The notes under the pieces were generated by a model that did not search any database, was not told the DNA's origin, and was given only the letters and a program-made list of their open reading frames with translations. DNA of 64,000 nt from CAXBNB01 sp040151475 (GTDB lineage: Bacteria > Bacteroidota > Bacteroidia > Cytophagales > Cyclobacteriaceae): the NCBI RefSeq assembly GCF_040151475.1, contig NZ_JBDKWG010000153.1, forward strand, positions 62,001-126,000, read 5' to 3'. Both the position numbers and the translations under genes were made by a program. This document shows, piece by piece, positions 1 to 8,800 of the stretch (position 1 is its first letter; every line of letters begins with the position of its first letter).

Positions 1-872
1 GCTGCATTGTCTCTAAAAGTATTTGAACCCCTAATATTAATTACAGGATTACTAAAACCTGGTGAAGCAGCTGTTTGTACTATATTTAGCCCTGGTAAAA
101 GACCTTGTAATGAGTTAGTCAAATTAACAGATGGTGTTTTAGTAGCCATACTGCCCTCGATTTGGACAATGGCACTGGTAAGCTCGGTTTTTTTCTGGGT
201 ACCATAACCCACCACCACGATATCCTCCAGTTGTTGTGCATCCAGTTCCATCTGTACATCGACCACCGATTGGTTATTGACCAGGATTTCGCTGGTTTTG
301 TAGCCAACGAACGACACTGTGATCAGCGATTGCTCTGATACGGTCAGTTTGTAATTTCCATCCAGGTCTGTAGTGGTTCCAGTCGTAGTGCCTTTTGCAA
401 CAACAGATGCACCTGGCAGGCCATCACCGTTTTCATCGGTAATTTTACCGGAGATTTCCACATCGGCTAAAACATCGATAAACTCTTCTAAAAATGATCC
501 TTCGGAATCATTTTTATTTACCTGTATGGTTTCATCCACACGTTTAAAACTCAAACCTGTGTTTTTCGAGATATACCTTAGCAGGTTGGCTAGGGATTCT
601 TGCTCGAATGAAGCGCTGATCCTTTTATTTTTTTCGATGATGCTCCTTTTATAAGCAAAAGAAAAAGATGTCTTGCCTTCAATCGTGGTGAATACATCCT
701 TGATAGATGCCTCTTTCATTTCCAGTGTCAGGTATATGTTTTCAATGCTCTGGTTCTTTTGAGCATCTACTTCACTTGCAAGTAAGAAGGTAAAAGTGAG
801 GCACTGTACTAAAAATCCAATAATAGCAAACTGTGACATAAGGAGTAGTTGCCGTATAAATTTAAATTTCAT
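1..872 (-). CDS. SusC/RagA-family TonB-linked outer-membrane receptor, N-terminal part (cut by window edge)
   Basis: I translated this by hand from the ATG at 872 to the window edge, giving about 290 residues. It begins with a signal peptide (MKFKFIRQLLLMSQFAI), then a secretin/TonB short N-terminal (STN) domain at about residues 45-115. A carboxypeptidase-regulatory-like beta domain follows (ISGKITDENGDGLPGASVV), then the SusC linker (LEDIVVVGYGTQKKTELTSA) and the start of the plug domain. SusC proteins import glycans or other large nutrients across the outer membrane with a SusD partner, which would lie left of the window. The STN domain is the part that signals to FecR, and the FecR and ECF sigma genes lie just upstream, so this is a trans-envelope regulated receptor. 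Family and start are secure; the substrate is unknown. Confidence 0.93.
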   Translation of the reverse strand, partial: MKFKFIRQLLLMSQFAIIGFLVQCLTFTFLLASEVDAQKNQSIENIYLTLEMKEASIKDVFTTIEGKTSFSFAYKRSIIEKNKRISASFEQESLANLLRYISKNTGLSFKRVDETIQVNKNDSEGSFLEEFIDVLADVEISGKITDENGDGLPGASVVAKGTTTGTTTDLDGNYKLTVSEQSLITVSFVGYKTSEILVNNQSVVDVQMELDAQQLEDIVVVGYGTQKKTELTSAIVQIEGSMATKTPSVNLTNSLQGLLPGLNIVQTAASPGFSNPVINIRGSNTFRDNA

Positions 873-982
873 ATTTTTACATGATTTGGTGAATAGTTTA
901 TTTCATCAAAGACCTTTTGTGATTGGTAGTATTTCTTTGTCCGCCAAGATTTTGGATATACTTCATCACATTCGAACTTATC

Positions 983-1013
983 GCCAGTTGTCTTCGGATG
1001 ACTGGCTTTTTTT
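983..1013 (+). terminator. Plus-strand intrinsic terminator between fecR-1 and susC-1
   Basis: A 10-bp stem (983-992 with 997-1006) is closed by a C-UUCG-G tetraloop and followed by seven T residues on the plus strand. Both flanking genes run on the minus strand, so it cannot end their mRNA. It could end an antisense RNA starting near the susC start codon. Similar hairpins occupy the same place in the other two loci. Confidence 0.65.
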
Positions 1014-1026
1014 GAGTATTATCTTT

Positions 1027-2112
1027 TCAATTGATCCCTCCTTTCTTTTTTAATAAATTAATCCGAACTGTTTTATTGTCAATCTCAAAATCAAACCCGT
1101 AGGAAAAGCTTACCGCTTCCAATACCGTTTCAAGACTTTTGTTTTTATACTTTCCTCTGTAATCCTTTCTTTCAATAAATTTTTTATTCTTCCATAGGTC
1201 ATTGTCTATAACAAAATCAACCCCATACCACCTTTCTAAGGTCACCATGAGTTGTTCGAAGTTTACATCTTCAAAATAGAGGGTTTTATCAGTCCATGCC
1301 AGTACCTTTTCAGGATCAAAATTTGACTTTAAAATAGTCTTTTCAGCCTTTCGATACGACACCATATCATTGGGTAAAAGAGCTATAATATTTTGAGATG
1401 GGGATGAATTATTGGTCAGTGACACTTTTCCAGAAACCAGTGCAACTTCTATCTCATTTTCACCTTTATAGGCTCTGATATTGAATGAAGTTCCCAGCAC
1501 GGTTGTATTGATATTTTCTGTATTGACAGTAAAAAGCCTAAGCGTATCTCTTTTGATATCAAAAAAAGCTTCACCCTCTAATATCAATTTTCTGGTATTG
1601 CTTTTCTGATCTTCATAATATTCAATGGTAGAGCCTGCATTCATCATCACTTGAGAGCCATCCGGAAGGTACACTGTAGTTTTTTGCCCCATAGGTGTGG
1701 ACTTGGTGAACTGATTGGCTTTTGCCAATTTTATTTCTACCTCCGGATCATTTACTATTTCAGTTAAAATAAAAACAGTACCAATCAAAAGTGCAATTAC
1801 AGCTGCCACCTTCCACAATTTCCAATTTGAATTCTTTTTAATACTGAATTCTTTTGGTTTATGATTTTCATCAATACTGGACTGTAGTTTTTGCCATACT
1901 GATGCTATGCGCTCATCCGGCTCAACCCCAATACTATCATTTCGAAGCATCAAAACAATCTGTTTGGCTTCTTCCATAGCTTCAACTTTATCTGGATTGT
2001 TCTGACGATAACGCTTCCATTTCTCCAGTGTCTCTGCATCAGGATCAATGACCAACTTGCAGAAACTGTCATCATACATGAACTCCTCTACATTCTCTTT
2101 TGACTTTGCCAT
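1027..2112 (-). CDS. FecR-family anti-sigma factor (locus 1)
   Basis: This is a 361-residue FecR-type sigma regulator. The N-terminal ~90 residues are cytoplasmic and bind the ECF sigma factor. A single membrane helix follows (LWKVAAVIALLIGTVFILTE, about residues 98-117). Next is the periplasmic FecR domain with its typical TTVYLPDGSQVMMNAGS and GEAFFDIKRD motifs, and a C-terminal DUF4974-like domain (about 270-350) that contacts the STN domain of the receptor. It lies between its sigma gene (2437-3015) and the susC-like gene. The sigma-to-fecR gap is unusually long (324 bp) because a MITE-like element sits in it, and a 23-bp tandem duplication lies directly upstream of the ATG. The assignment is firm; the signal is unknown. 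Confidence 0.93.
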   Translation of the reverse strand: MAKSKENVEEFMYDDSFCKLVIDPDAETLEKWKRYRQNNPDKVEAMEEAKQIVLMLRNDSIGVEPDERIASVWQKLQSSIDENHKPKEFSIKKNSNWKLWKVAAVIALLIGTVFILTEIVNDPEVEIKLAKANQFTKSTPMGQKTTVYLPDGSQVMMNAGSTIEYYEDQKSNTRKLILEGEAFFDIKRDTLRLFTVNTENINTTVLGTSFNIRAYKGENEIEVALVSGKVSLTNNSSPSQNIIALLPNDMVSYRKAEKTILKSNFDPEKVLAWTDKTLYFEDVNFEQLMVTLERWYGVDFVIDNDLWKNKKFIERKDYRGKYKNKSLETVLEAVSFSYGFDFEIDNKTVRINLLKKKGGIN

Positions 2113-2120
2113 AAGAAATT

Positions 2121-2166
2121 TTAGTGCTTTTTGATATTCTTTATTAGTGCTTTTTGATATTCTTTA
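2121..2166. repeat. Perfect 23-bp tandem duplication upstream of fecR-1
   Basis: Bases 2121-2143 and 2144-2166 are identical 23-mers in tandem, beginning ttagtgctttttgatattct. The array ends 9 bp upstream of the fecR start codon, so it lies in the leader or promoter. A perfect short duplication suggests a recent slippage event that could change leader length or duplicate a regulatory site. Confidence 0.85.
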
Positions 2167-2227
2167 AATAAGTAATGGAAGGATTCTGAAAACAGTACTC
2201 ACTTTTTCATACTTTTTTTAAAAAAAA

Positions 2228-2399
2228 GTTGAGAACTACAGGACAAACGCATTTAAAAATTCCTACTATCCCCAGACTCCTGCCTGCCGAGGCAGGCAAG
2301 TGTTCTGGAGTCTGTTAGAGTTGACTGTAATTTCAAGGGATACCGCAACGAGTGCGGTAAGGTGGTTTTGTTTTTAAATGCGGTTGCCCTGTTGAGAAC
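2228..2399. mobile_element. MITE-like element, copy A, with perfect 9-bp target duplication
   Basis: The element body is 2237-2390 (154 bp). Its ends are imperfect inverted repeats: left aggacaaacgcatttaaaa, right tttttaaatgcggttgccct. It is flanked by the identical 9-mer gttgagaac at 2228-2236 and 2391-2399, a target-site duplication. Inside are a large palindrome around tgcctgccgaggcaggca and a smaller hairpin (accgca...tgcggt). There is no transposase gene, so it is a non-autonomous insertion. It is largely identical to copy B at 3112-3267, in the same orientation. It lies between the sigma gene and fecR-1, so any message running through both genes contains its hairpins. The rest of 2113-2436 shows only the 23-bp tandem repeat. 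Confidence 0.85.
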
Positions 2400-2436
2400 C
2401 AGGTTCTAATAGTCTGAACAAGTAAAAGATTACCAC

Positions 2437-3015
2437 TTACCAGGGCATGCTGATATCGTGCTGTTGGAGGTATTTTCTGATTTTGGTAATGGTTCGAAAC
2501 AATACATTTTTAACCGATTGATGCTCCATGTCGAGTAAATCAGCGATTTCACGATTTTTCAGTCCTGCATAAAATTTCAGATGTATAATCTCTCTTTGAT
2601 TGTCATTGAGTTGTAACAAAAGGCTTTCTACCAGAGACTGGCGTTCCTTATCGGTTTGTTTGTCGATAATTTGATTTTCAACAGACCTGGCAAAGCCACT
2701 GACGTGACTTTCCTCATGTGAAATATAATCCTTTTTCTTTCGAAGCGATTCGGTTATCTTCCTTCTCAGAATTTTAAAAAGGTAAAATTTGATGGAATCA
2801 GTTGATCCGAGTCTTTCACGTTTTTTCCATAGTTCAAAAAAAAGATCGTGAATACAATCTTCCACCATCTGATGATCCTCAGATATTTTTCTTCCATAGA
2901 GCATCAACAATTTGGCATAGCGGAAATACATATAAGAAAGTGCTGACCTGTCGCCAGCCTTAAAGTCCTCCCAAATGGAAGCATCATCCTTATTTGTATA
3001 GTTGGAAGAAAACAT
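2437..3015 (-). CDS. ECF RNA polymerase sigma factor, FecI-like (locus 1)
   Basis: A 192-residue ECF sigma factor. Region 2 is at about residues 25-95 (core YMYFRYAKLLMLYG ... EDCIHDLFFELWKKRERL), and region 4 is a helix-turn-helix at about 130-180 (LNDNQREIIHLKFYAGLKN, then REIADLLDMEHQSVKNVLFR). In Bacteroidota this type pairs with an adjacent FecR and turns on the linked susCD genes when the receptor is occupied. FecR lies downstream on the same strand. The gene is bracketed by two MITE-like copies in the same orientation, each with its own target duplication. Confidence 0.93.
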   Translation of the reverse strand: MFSSNYTNKDDASIWEDFKAGDRSALSYMYFRYAKLLMLYGRKISEDHQMVEDCIHDLFFELWKKRERLGSTDSIKFYLFKILRRKITESLRKKKDYISHEESHVSGFARSVENQIIDKQTDKERQSLVESLLLQLNDNQREIIHLKFYAGLKNREIADLLDMEHQSVKNVLFRTITKIRKYLQQHDISMPW

Positions 3016-3102
3016 GTGATAGCTTATCCTTTGCTCGATTCAAAACTAGATTGCCTGAATTTCACAAATATATGCAAACTTGGATATTGCGATCAATAAA
3101 GA

Positions 3103-3276
3103 CAAGATCGCTACAGGGCAAACGCATTTAAAAAATCCTACTATCCCCAGAACACTCGCCTGCCGAGGCAGGCGAGTGTTCTGGGGTCTGTTAGAGTTAA
3201 CTGTAATTTTATTAGATACCGCAACGAGCGCAGTAAGGTGGTTTTTGTTTTTAAGTGCGTTTGCCCTGAAGATCAC
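3103..3276. mobile_element. MITE-like element, copy B, with degraded 9-bp target duplication
   Basis: The body is 3112-3267 (156 bp), in the same orientation as copy A. The terminal inverted repeats are better preserved: cagggcaaacgcatttaaaa at the left and ttttaagtgcgtttgccctg across the right end. The internal palindrome is 41 bp, centred on cctgccgaggcagg, with arms ccagaacactcgcctgcc. The flanks caagatcgc (3103-3111) and gaagatcac (3268-3276) match at 7 of 9 positions, consistent with an older target duplication. Both strands happen to be open through the element, giving ~81-codon frames that I take as by-products of the palindrome rather than genes. Confidence 0.8.
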
Positions 3277-3375
3277 CAATGCGATTCCCAAAATATCAGA
3301 AGTAGCGGAAACAAGAAGGCGTTGATCAGGCTTTTCTTGATGTACCGGGAGGTATTCTTTTACACAAAAGAGTGA
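3277..3375. other. Intergenic DNA with a possible gene remnant
   Basis: Removing MITE copy B and one target copy joins a plus-strand frame across the site (DIAINKDKIANAIPKISE, then VAETRRR and a stop at 3325). An adjacent frame then reads KKALIRLFLMYREVFFYTKE to a stop near 3370. Both look protein-like but are too short to assign. I take this as possible debris of a lost gene. I see no clear terminator for the amidohydrolase gene that ends at 3376. Confidence 0.3.
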
Positions 3376-4701
3376 TCAGTTCTCAACAAAAACACCATTC
3401 AGCATCACCTTTTTAACACTGGCTATAGATTTGATATCTTCCAAAGGGTTTTCAGCTAATAAAATCAAATCTGCCAGTTTTCCTTTTTCAATACTTCCAA
3501 GCCTCTTATCCACTCTGAAAAACCGGGCATTTTCCATGGTAGCTGATACAATGATTTCCATATTGCTTAGCCCTGCCTCTTTCAGCAATTCCAATTCCCT
3601 ATAATAAGCATATCCATCCTCTGCGTAAGGCACCCATGTATGTGAACCGACCACTATTTTAACCCCACGCTTTTTTGCCACACCGACGAACTTTACCATA
3701 TTGGCAAACCCATTCACTTCTACACTATCGCCCTTGTCAAATTGCTTTTCAAACACCGCCAATGTAGGACTGAGAAAAGTCTTTTGATCTGCCAGCAATT
3801 GCATCAGTGGTTCAACCGCACTGTTCTTTTCCAAATTTAAAGAATTCCACACTTCGTATCTGCCTCGCTCCCTCGCCTCATTATCTGACGCTATCAACTG
3901 CTTGTACTTTTCAGTTTCCCGCATAGGCAAAAGCACAGTTCCAAATGAAGTCACATGCTCGATTCCATCCATACCTGCTAATATTGCATCAGCAGCATTT
4001 GTTGTTTCCAAGTGACCAGTAACAGGAATTCCTCTGTTGTGAGCAGCATCGCAAATAGACTTTATCATACCAATGGATAAGCCGTAATAAACTTTAATAG
4101 CCGTTGCACCATTATCCGCAAACCGATTGACAGCCAATTCACCTTCCAAGGCATCCTTGATTAAATAACTATTATCGGGATGGGCAGGTGGGTAAGTATC
4201 AATATGTGGCCCGGTAAGAAATAATCTTGGAATGTCTTTTTTTGTATTTCGAACCGGATCGTAATAATTCATCCAGGCACCCGGATCTCTAACTGAAGTC
4301 ACCCCTCTTTTCAGATATTCTAATGCCATCAAAGTATCGTACCCATTGTGGTAATGAGCATCGATCAATCCCGGCATGAGTGTCATTCCTTTAGCATCCA
4401 AAACTTTCATGCCTGATGGAATATCGTTTTGTCCTTGCACCCCAACAAACTCGATGGTATTTCCATTTACGATTACCAATGAATTAGAAACCGGATCCCC
4501 TCCATTGCCATCTATCAGCATAGCTCCTACAATGGCGATACTTTCACTACCCTTTTTGATCTCTCCTTTGTTGGTAGCATAAATGACCTTAACATTCTGA
4601 TCGGGAACAACTGATATAGATGATTCTTCAATCCGATCAGAACAAGATGCAAATATGGCTAAAGAAAAAAGTACAAGTAACTTCAATCGTGTCGCTTTCA
4701 T
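3376..4701 (-). CDS. Amidohydrolase-family lipoprotein (imidazolonepropionase-like)
   Basis: A 441-residue metal-dependent hydrolase with a lipoprotein signal (LVLFSLAIFASCSD, Cys20), so probably membrane-anchored and exported. It has the amidohydrolase scaffold: a strand-rich start and end (KLADLILLAENPLEDI) around a TIM barrel. Metal-ligand motifs visible are DAHYH (HxH), AIKVYYG, TGHLE and GIEHVTSFG. The last motif, normally G-T-D with a catalytic Asp, reads VVGSHTW, with His354 where Asp is expected. These enzymes cleave C-N bonds of cyclic amides, peptides or related substrates; the substrate here is unknown. It is the last gene of locus 2, downstream of the GH43-like gene. The missing Asp leaves activity uncertain. 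Confidence 0.85.
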   Translation of the reverse strand: MKATRLKLLVLFSLAIFASCSDRIEESSISVVPDQNVKVIYATNKGEIKKGSESIAIVGAMLIDGNGGDPVSNSLVIVNGNTIEFVGVQGQNDIPSGMKVLDAKGMTLMPGLIDAHYHNGYDTLMALEYLKRGVTSVRDPGAWMNYYDPVRNTKKDIPRLFLTGPHIDTYPPAHPDNSYLIKDALEGELAVNRFADNGATAIKVYYGLSIGMIKSICDAAHNRGIPVTGHLETTNAADAILAGMDGIEHVTSFGTVLLPMRETEKYKQLIASDNEARERGRYEVWNSLNLEKNSAVEPLMQLLADQKTFLSPTLAVFEKQFDKGDSVEVNGFANMVKFVGVAKKRGVKIVVGSHTWVPYAEDGYAYYRELELLKEAGLSNMEIIVSATMENARFFRVDKRLGSIEKGKLADLILLAENPLEDIKSIASVKKVMLNGVFVEN

Positions 4702-4792
4702 TTTATTGATTATTTATTGCTTGAGTTTCTGTATGGTTTCAGTTTTACTTAATATACTGCTTTTTGTCAAGTAAGTACGTATGATACTTTAA

Positions 4793-5782
4793 TTACTCTG
4801 GCTTATTAGCTGGCAGCCATTCCAGTTTCGCTATTCTGATACCATCCAAAGTTGGGTTTAAGGCAGCTATAAAATACTCTCCCTGAAAAGTAATTATTTC
4901 TGGTGCAGCAATTGGAAGTTCTCCTACCAAATAGTTGTCATTGCCCACTCCAAAATCAAATGGATTGAGGGATGCATATTGAGAATTCAGGTTTTTCTCT
5001 CCATAAACATGGTTTCTAAATAAGTAATAATACCCATCCTTTTTTAATACGAAAGGGCATTCGGCATCTCCCCCAAACCACGGCCCTTTACCTGCTTGTG
5101 ATCCTCCCGCTGAAACAACAACAGGCTCACTCCAATTTTTGAGATCGGCTGAGGTACGGCAAAAAATGGCAGTTATGTATCTTTTCTTTACCTCTTGCCC
5201 ATTTTCCTTCACAACTTTTTCTTCATTGGTGTGCCCTGTATAATAACAATAGAATAGTCCATTTTCGACAAAAACCATAGCATCCCGTGTATTGTAGTAT
5301 GGGCCTGAGAAAATATCCGGTTCAGGATCATTCACTCTTGTAAAGTTCTTACCGTCCTGACTAGTCGCAAGACAAATCCTGTTCCAATCCCCGTAAAACA
5401 TATAATAGACACCATCCTTTTGAATCACATAAGGAGCTTGTAACCCTCCCGATGTTTCTCCTAATGTAGTATCAGCCTCCATTGCTATGCCCATAGGTTT
5501 CCAATTTTTATCGGTAAGTTTTTTACCCTCCCAACGATAAAACACCCTTTCTTTGGTTCCTGCTTTAGTATGCCTTATACATGACCATATCTGCCAGGTA
5601 CCATCGGCTGCCTGCCATATTCCAAAGTCCACCGGTTGCTGTTTTTTTGTGGTATAATCTCCCAAATCGGGATTTCCGGCTACCTGCCACCATTCTCCGC
5701 CTATCGTTGGTTTGAGTTGAGCATTACTATTCTGGCAATAGAAAAAAACGATACAGCAGTACAATACAATTCTTAATTTCAT
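4793..5782 (-). CDS. GH43-like five-bladed propeller glycosidase-type protein, secreted
   Basis: About 329 residues from the ATG at 5782, chosen because it starts a clean signal peptide (MKLRIVLYCCIVFFYC, then NSNAQ). A longer frame to 5872 would overlap the upstream gene and place 30 odd residues before the signal. The mature protein has the repeating blade pattern of GH43/GH117-type proteins: DGTWQIWSCIRHT, QAPYVIQKDGVYYMFYGD, RDAMVFVENGLFYCYYTGHT and ECPFVLKKDGYYYLFRNH. These enzymes remove arabinose, xylose or galactose-type side groups. I cannot place all three catalytic acids with certainty, so it may be a glycosidase or a binding relative. It sits in locus 2 between the FG-GAP protein and the amidohydrolase. 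Confidence 0.78.
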   Translation of the reverse strand: MKLRIVLYCCIVFFYCQNSNAQLKPTIGGEWWQVAGNPDLGDYTTKKQQPVDFGIWQAADGTWQIWSCIRHTKAGTKERVFYRWEGKKLTDKNWKPMGIAMEADTTLGETSGGLQAPYVIQKDGVYYMFYGDWNRICLATSQDGKNFTRVNDPEPDIFSGPYYNTRDAMVFVENGLFYCYYTGHTNEEKVVKENGQEVKKRYITAIFCRTSADLKNWSEPVVVSAGGSQAGKGPWFGGDAECPFVLKKDGYYYLFRNHVYGEKNLNSQYASLNPFDFGVGNDNYLVGELPIAAPEIITFQGEYFIAALNPTLDGIRIAKLEWLPANKPE

Positions 5783-5861
5783 ATTCTTTAAAAAATAATT
5801 TAATACCTCACTTAACTTATAGTCAGCACCTTGCTGATTGAAAAAATCACATACTCTTTTT

Positions 5862-8800
5862 TTATTTCTCATTTATCTCAAATATTGTTGATACTTCATT
5901 ATTTAAAACAGCCATTACAAATCGCTTGCTTCCCGATTTTATGGTTTTAAGTTTTTTCACATCTCCTAACAAGAAAAAGCCACTTTTTTCTGGTGAAATT
6001 GGCTTGAAATCACCCTTTCCATTTCCTTCCAAATACAGCCCAACTCCGGCATCATTTCTTGTGGTTTCTACCTCAGTAGGATAAAGGTTTCCCGCAATTA
6101 CCAAATCTAAGTTTCCGTCTTGGTTAAAGTCTTCCACAAGAATATCGTTGACACTGGAAACCTGAGCCTCTACGGGTAATTGCCTCATTAGAAACTTTCC
6201 TTTGCCTTGATTTTCCAGAATCACACTTGCAAAAGTCTTTGCTTTATAGTGAAGGGCAGATGCCAGGTTTGTTTTTCCATAAACATCCATTAAAGTAGCT
6301 TCAGCAAACACATTATAGCTTTGAAAGCGACTGGCGATTATGGGTATTTGCTCCGATGAGCATGACCTTCCCCTGAGTGGAAATTGCTTGCCAAAATTGT
6401 AGTAACTCAATACTATATCGTTGCTCCCATTTTGATCAAAATCATCATAATGTACTTCAAATGGCTCTTGAATCGAAGCTTTGTATTTGTGGTTGAGCCC
6501 CAAATTACCAACCACTAAATCCTGATCGCCATCGCCATCTATATCTTCCGCTTCTATACTAAACCACCACCCTTCTGAATTTGATATGCCCATTTGATCG
6601 GTGATATTCTGAAATCCTTTTCCTGTGTTTTTTATAAACGTGATGGGCATCCACTCACCCAAAAGCATCAAATCCGTGAGTCCATCCTGATCAAAATCTA
6701 TCCAGGTTGCATCAGTCACTAAGCCAATATTTAGTAAATCTTTGGCAATGGTATTGGTCACATCTGTAAACACTCCTCCATTGTTGTTTAATATCCTGCT
6801 TGATGCAGGTGAAGGATAATTCCAGGGCGTATGCCTGCCTCCGATGAAGATATCTAAATCCCCATCCGCATCATAATCGAATGGACGTACACACGAACCG
6901 CTCTCAGTGAATTTTGGAATGGATACATTGCTGTAAGTGAACCCACCTTTTCCATCATTGATATATAGCCTGTCCTGATAATTAGAACTGTTTTCCGGCC
7001 ATTCATTGCCACCACTTACCACATACAAATCCTGATCACCGTCATTGTCGGAATCAAAAAAAACGGCATCTATATCTTCAAACTCTTTAGAAAACAACCA
7101 TGTATTGCTTGATGTTTGATCGAAAGCACCCTGTTTGTTTTGTAAATACAAAGTTGGCAACTGTCCTGAAGCCCCACCGATAAAGACATCTTCCAAACCA
7201 TCAGCATTTACATCCGCAACGGCCAATGCCGGGCCAAACTGAGATAACTTATGTGGAAGTAATACTTGCTTTTCAAAATCGTCAAAATGATTTTCCATAT
7301 GCTCATGGGTGATCTGATCGTTCTTAGAAAAGAGTGGATTGTAAGCCGATTTATCAGCCTCTATATCCTTTGCTTCATTTATATCAATTGAGATCAGCTG
7401 ATTCGGAGTTACGTTTTTCAGTAGTGAACCCTGAGCGTTTGGCCATACTATTTTAACACTGTCGATTATGGAATTACTGACTAGTCCAAAATGTGCTACC
7501 TGCTCACTGGTGGAATACATGCCCCGTACAGAAGTGAACTCATATAGTTGCTTACTATTTTGTTGAAACAACTCAACCCTGGCACCCAATATCGGCTGAT
7601 TATTCTTATTATCGGTCAGCTTTACCCTGAGGTATCCACCTGAAGAGATTTCATTTGCGTTGTTTCGATATATGTACGTTACATCGTTCACATTGCTCAC
7701 TACCAAATCCAGATCACCGTCATTATCTAAATCGCCATAAGCACAACCGGCTGAAAAAGTCTTCTGGTTCAATCCCCAAAGTTCTGACACTTTTTCAAAA
7801 ACATGCCCATTCATGTTTTTATAAGCGTAATTAGGCATTTTGACAGAAGGAATATGACTGAGCGTTTTTTCTAAATCCAATATATCCCAAATACTCACTT
7901 CACCTGCATCTGGATTATTTTGTATGAAGTCTTGCACTACTTGGCTTACATACTTAGAAACAGCTTTGTCCGAATCTGTATTTCGGATGTCACGCATGAG
8001 GCCGTTGGTGACATAAATGTCTTTGTATCCGTCATTGTCAAAATCAGCAAGCACATTTGACCAACTCCAATCAGTACTGGATACTCCGGCCATTTGGGCT
8101 ATATCACTAAATTGGGGTTGTCCATCGAAACTCCCCAGATTCAATTGCAGGGTATTGAACATGTATTGATAATGCCCTCCGTTTTCTACTATGTCATTAA
8201 ATGACTTTGGATTCATTCCACTCATGTTCGACTTAAGTCGGTAATTGTCTTCTGCCACCATGTCAACGACCATAATGTCAAGGTTGCCGTCATTATTGAT
8301 ATCCGCAGCATCTACTCCCATACTGTAGTAAGAAATATGGCGCATGGACTCATCTATTACATTCGTAAATGTGTTGTCACCATTGTTGATGTATATGCAA
8401 TCCGGCGCTTCAAAGTCATTGCTGATGTATATATCCTGCCATCCATCATTGTTGGAATCAAAAATGGAAACACTATTGGCAAATCCAGACTTTAACAACC
8501 CTGCATCTGAAGTGACATCTTCAAAAGTTTCGTCTCCGTTGTTGCGGTAGAGCCTTGGAGAATATTTTTTCTGTTTCAGGTCTATGTCGTACAAATCAGA
8601 AAAATTCCCTGGATTTGGAGGTTGATTAAGTAAGAAGATATCTAAAAACCCATCTTTATCATAATCCAGAAAAGCAGCATGCCTTGTTCTGGCACTATCA
8701 TCTAATCCATAATCGGCAGCAAATTCTTTAAATGAAACCTTGCGATTAGGATTGTTTTTGGTGGTATTGATATATAACTTGTTTCTGCGTAATTCGGGTT

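Noticed and set aside
3046..3325. Two overlapping ~81-codon open frames on opposite strands
   Set aside because: Both run mostly through MITE copy B and are explained by its palindromic sequence. They have no signal, domain or start context.
5783..5872. N-terminal extension of the GH43-like protein
   Set aside because: It overlaps the upstream stop and puts 30 residues ahead of a good signal peptide, so the start at 5782 is preferred.
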